Assembly: GCA_916700875.1 (NCBI GenBank)
Contig: CAKAKS010000062.1
Span: 5,916,373-5,980,372, forward strand
Reading direction: 5' to 3'
Source: Sebastes aleutianus
Taxonomy: Eukaryota; Chordata; Actinopteri; Perciformes; Sebastidae
DNA: 64,000 nt
The notes beneath the pieces were generated by a model. The model saw nothing but the letters and a program-made list of their open reading frames with translations, had not been told where the DNA came from and made no database searches. Within the stretch, counting starts at the first letter, position 1, and each line of letters opens with the position of its first letter. Position numbers and translations under genes: made by a program. Shown one piece after another: positions 63,601-64,000 of this stretch.

Positions 63601-63922
63601 TGAATTGCCCATTGAACATTTGGCATTAGCAGCAAGCTGTTACAGATATGTTAAATATAAAAGGTTTCTGTGTTATTTATTTCAAAATGTAGTCCAGGTG
63701 GCATTACATTTCCTACGAAGCACATTTTCTATGAAATTGCCATTAAAATATTTCTTAAGAGGTAACAATGAATGAAATCATAAGTGGCCAAACTGTAAAC
63801 TGAAATAGCTTCACCTTCATCCTGAGCCCCAGGCGTGGTGGCAGGGTGAGGAGCTGCCTGTGCCTGTTGAATGGAAGAAGCTCCTGTGTTCTCTGAAGTC
63901 TCTCCAACATCAGTGGCATCCT
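54085..63922 (-). CDS. nlrc3-like: NLRC3-like NLR gene (FISNA-NACHT-LRR-PRY/SPRY), 5' end outside window
   Basis: This is a multi-exon gene of the fish-expanded NLR-C family, whose members are cytosolic innate immune receptors that use ATP-driven NACHT oligomerisation. Exons seen on the minus strand, in transcript order: 63922-63815, about 62853-60953, 59514-59341, 57705-57562 (aberrant), 57123-56956 (aberrant), 56827-56654, 56553-56380, 56074-56028 and 54614-54085. From the NACHT exon onward each junction carries AG/GT and the codon phases match: NACHT ends with two codon bases, LRR exons of 144, 168 or 174 nt keep that phase, the 47-nt linker shifts it, and the SPRY exon begins with the two bases completing Tyr. 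No internal stop occurs in these exons. The two middle LRR-type exons are each half degenerate, so expression as one protein is inferred. The N-terminal effector region (often PYD- or CARD-like, or absent) is not visible. Downstream lie 54 kb without genes. Confidence 0.88.
55230..55610 (-). repeat. Dispersed repeat, right member of an inverted pair (NLR linker-SPRY intron)
   Basis: Reverse-oriented copy of the element at 50930-51275, with additional sequence that looks deleted from the other copy (between the ATTTTTCGGC and TCTTGG blocks). It lies in the intron between the 47-nt linker exon and the SPRY exon. Confidence 0.6.
56028..56074 (-). CDS. Short linker exon between LRR and PRY/SPRY (47 nt)
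   Basis: A TTCTTCAG acceptor and an AAAT/GTAAGT donor bound 47 nt encoding VDPHGESMILPGPRKY, the last codon (Tyr) being completed by the next exon. Fish NLR-C genes have a matching mini-exon here (VDHGGE...KPGxxKY type), which feeds into the ACDLTLDPNTAH start of the B30.2 domain. Junction phases on both sides agree with the flanking exons. This is the best evidence that the 3' end of the gene is intact and really has a B30.2 tail. Confidence 0.87.
56380..56553 (-). CDS. Last LRR exon (174 nt) of the NLR gene
   Basis: The acceptor CAGCAG/G at 56554 is followed by LSGCLVTELGCAYLASAL, then NSNPSHLRELDLSYNHPGDS, then GVNLLSAGLEDPRWRLDTL. The NPSHLRELDLSYNHPGDSGV segment is the signature I associate with the final LRR of this family. 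The donor is CAG/GTATAA at 56379. The two trailing bases AG join a T from the linker exon to give Ser. Confidence 0.9.
56654..56827 (-). CDS. LRR exon (174 nt) of the NLR gene
   Basis: Reading begins one base after the TTCTTCAG acceptor: LSWCNLSKRGCGYLASALSE, then KSSNLRNLDLSNNDLYDTGV, then NRLSEGLGSLSCRLETLR, followed by the AG/GTCAGT donor at 56653. Length and phase are exactly those of the canonical fish NLR-C LRR exon. The concave-face LxLxxN pattern (LRNLDLSNND) is intact. It contains no ATG near its start, so it is not visible as an ATG-initiated frame. Confidence 0.87.
56956..57123 (-). CDS. Aberrant LRR exon, second half intact and first half replaced (168 nt)
   Basis: The second half is canonical: SLRELDLSNNNLQDDGLKL followed by ISAGLESPHCRLETLR, with donor AG/GTCTGT after 56956. 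The first half (PMYYSERSTEDVRRHKLGQYC) lacks the usual LSGCxxTEEGC...LASAL pattern. The acceptor is a T-run plus TAG at 57124, giving 168 nt instead of 174 but still phase 2. It mirrors the neighbouring exon at 57562-57705, which keeps only the first half. Two explanations are possible: independent decay of two exons, or one ancestral exon split by rearrangement. Confidence 0.65.
57562..57705 (-). pseudogene. Aberrant LRR exon, first half intact and second half decayed
   Basis: The acceptor GCAG/G at 57706 is followed by a good first LRR half (LSRCEVTEEGCGSLALSLSA, then DCSHQTELYL). At the point where LDLSNNDLQDSG is expected it degenerates to YLMIYNLQSPRIPDG. The usual LLSAGLESPHCRLETLR half and its AG/GTCAGT donor are missing. 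A weak GTACAAG donor after 57562 would give a 144-nt exon in the correct phase, so it could still be spliced in frame; otherwise it is a skipped relic. The NLR-type origin is clear from sequence; its use in mRNA is uncertain. Confidence 0.6.
57938..58660. promoter_or_regulatory. GC-richer promoter-like block inside the LRR intron
   Basis: Between A/T-rich flanks lies sequence with GGCCGCCGCC, GCTAGCTAACGTTAG and several CpGs, of the kind seen at fish promoters and first exons. A minus-strand frame here includes MKKCLAAAIKRVS, faintly like the N-terminal module of fish zinc-finger genes, but the match is too weak to name. It could be a relic of an inserted gene 5' end. I see no complete gene. 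Confidence 0.2.
59341..59514 (-). CDS. LRR exon 1 (174 nt) of the NLR gene
   Basis: This is the canonical 58-codon leucine-rich repeat exon of fish NLR-C genes: it reads LNQCELSHLSCEALASVL, then SSLRKLDLSNNNLQDSGVKL, and closes with LLSAGLNSPHCKLENLR. The acceptor is AATCAG at 59515-59516 and the donor is AG/GTCAGT after 59341. The first base completes the codon left open by the NACHT exon (CT+A, Leu), as usual for the first LRR exon. It forms two ribonuclease-inhibitor-type repeats. It is too shifted in frame from an ATG to show as a separate open frame on this strand. Confidence 0.88.
59943..60657 (+). mobile_element. hAT-like MITE, family 1, in the NACHT-LRR intron
   Basis: Starts TAGGGCTGTCAACCGATT and follows the family through the AATCGCGATTAATC motif, the AACATGGGAGTGGGCAAATA block and the GTGGGTACCCATAGAACCCA block. 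The expected right terminus TTGACAGCCCTA has been lost at a (TA)n tract near 60657. It is the longest copy in the window, so a good model of the full internal sequence. Confidence 0.75.
60953..62853 (-). CDS. FISNA-NACHT exon of the NLR gene
   Basis: This long exon encodes the nucleotide-binding core. Counting from the TTG codon at 62850, residues about 55-115 are the fish-specific NACHT-associated (FISNA) segment (DDIYTELYMIDG...EVRHIE). Walker A is GIAGIGKT at 122-129, Walker B is LLFVLDGLDE at 210-219, and the sensor segment RLWITTRPAA lies at 257-266. The conserved CHIPVFCWI segment is at 320-328 and a VHLSIHEFLAAL motif at 436-447, where family members I recall have Gln instead of His. 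The exon has no internal stop. The upstream frame meets a TGA just above it, so it must begin at an acceptor: CCAG/GAG at 62853 (phase 0) or GTAG/G at 62860 (phase 2); neither has a good pyrimidine tract. The GTAAGT donor at 60952-60947 is clear. TTG is an internal codon, not a start. Confidence 0.93.
63015..63583. mobile_element. TIR element in the first NLR intron
   Basis: The left end TAAAGGCCCAGACACACCAAG matches the reverse complement of the right end (CTTGATGTGTCAGGACCTTA) with few mismatches. The interior has CCGACGGC motifs near both ends, no transposase frame, and is about 570 bp long. It fits a non-autonomous DNA transposon lying between the upstream exon and the NACHT exon. Confidence 0.6.
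63815..63922 (-). CDS. Upstream exon of the NLR gene (108 nt, reading frame unresolved)
   Basis: A strong pyrimidine-rich acceptor ending in CTCTCTCAG precedes the exon and a GAAG/GTGAAG donor follows it; an acceptor two bases later (63920) is also possible. Two frames are open. One starts at an ATG at 63919, has a leucine-rich beginning (MPLMLERLQRTQELL), ends in phase 0 and fits a NACHT exon starting at 62853. The other reads as a Ser/Thr/Ala/Pro/Gln-rich linker (DATDVGETSENTGASS...) and ends in phase 1, which does not fit either acceptor I see next. Low-complexity linker exons are usual between the effector region and FISNA in this family. The assignment rests on position and splice signals; I recognise no domain. 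Confidence 0.5.
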
Positions 63923-64000
63923 CTGAGAGAGATAAAGGGAGAGGGAGAGGATGGTTTCCTTTTTCTATGGAGTCAGATCACTCTCAATATTAATGAATGC

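Overview
The window looks like nuclear DNA of a ray-finned fish, probably a percomorph teleost. Three things point there: one recognisable multi-exon immune gene of the fish-expanded NLR family (FISNA-NACHT-LRR-PRY/SPRY, NLRC3-like), very abundant CA/GT and GA/CT microsatellites, and many short non-autonomous DNA transposons of types I associate with teleost genomes. Nothing resembles a bacterial or viral genome.

Layout. Positions 1 to about 54,000 contain no coding region I can support. This 54 kb is layered repeats: a CACGTG-rich dispersed family (0.2-1.2, 4.4-5.2, 16.8-18.8, 22.6-23.1 and 39.8-40.1 kb); a hAT-like MITE family with terminal TAGGGCTGTCAA and 8-bp target duplications (9.7, 11.8, 17.1, 37.1, 42.2, 51.4 and 59.9 kb); nested TTAA-flanked and hAT-like elements at 28.0-28.7 kb; a 437-bp foldback at 20.2 kb; a 27-bp minisatellite at 23.6-24.3 kb; a decayed short-unit array at 44.5-45.0 kb; and dozens of simple repeats. 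Most open reading frames here are by-products of low-complexity DNA.

Positions 54,085-63,922 carry the gene, on the minus strand and open at its 5' end (the window stops first). In transcript order I see a 108-nt upstream exon, a 1.9-kb exon with FISNA and NACHT, a 174-nt LRR exon, two aberrant LRR-type exons that each keep half of the repeat, two more 174-nt LRR exons, a 47-nt linker exon and a 530-nt terminal PRY/SPRY exon with stop codon. Splice phases agree from the NACHT exon to the stop, so a continuous protein can be read if the two aberrant exons are spliced as proposed. Any N-terminal effector domain lies beyond position 64,000.

The protein would be a cytosolic sensor-type ATPase: FISNA-NACHT for nucleotide-dependent assembly, LRRs and the B30.2 domain for ligand or partner recognition. 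The introns have been invaded by transposons (59.9 and 63.0 kb), and a pair of inverted repeats (50.9 and 55.2 kb) brackets the terminal exon. This fits the fast birth-and-death evolution known for fish NLR clusters. Family names for repeats come from structure and recall, not from a database search.
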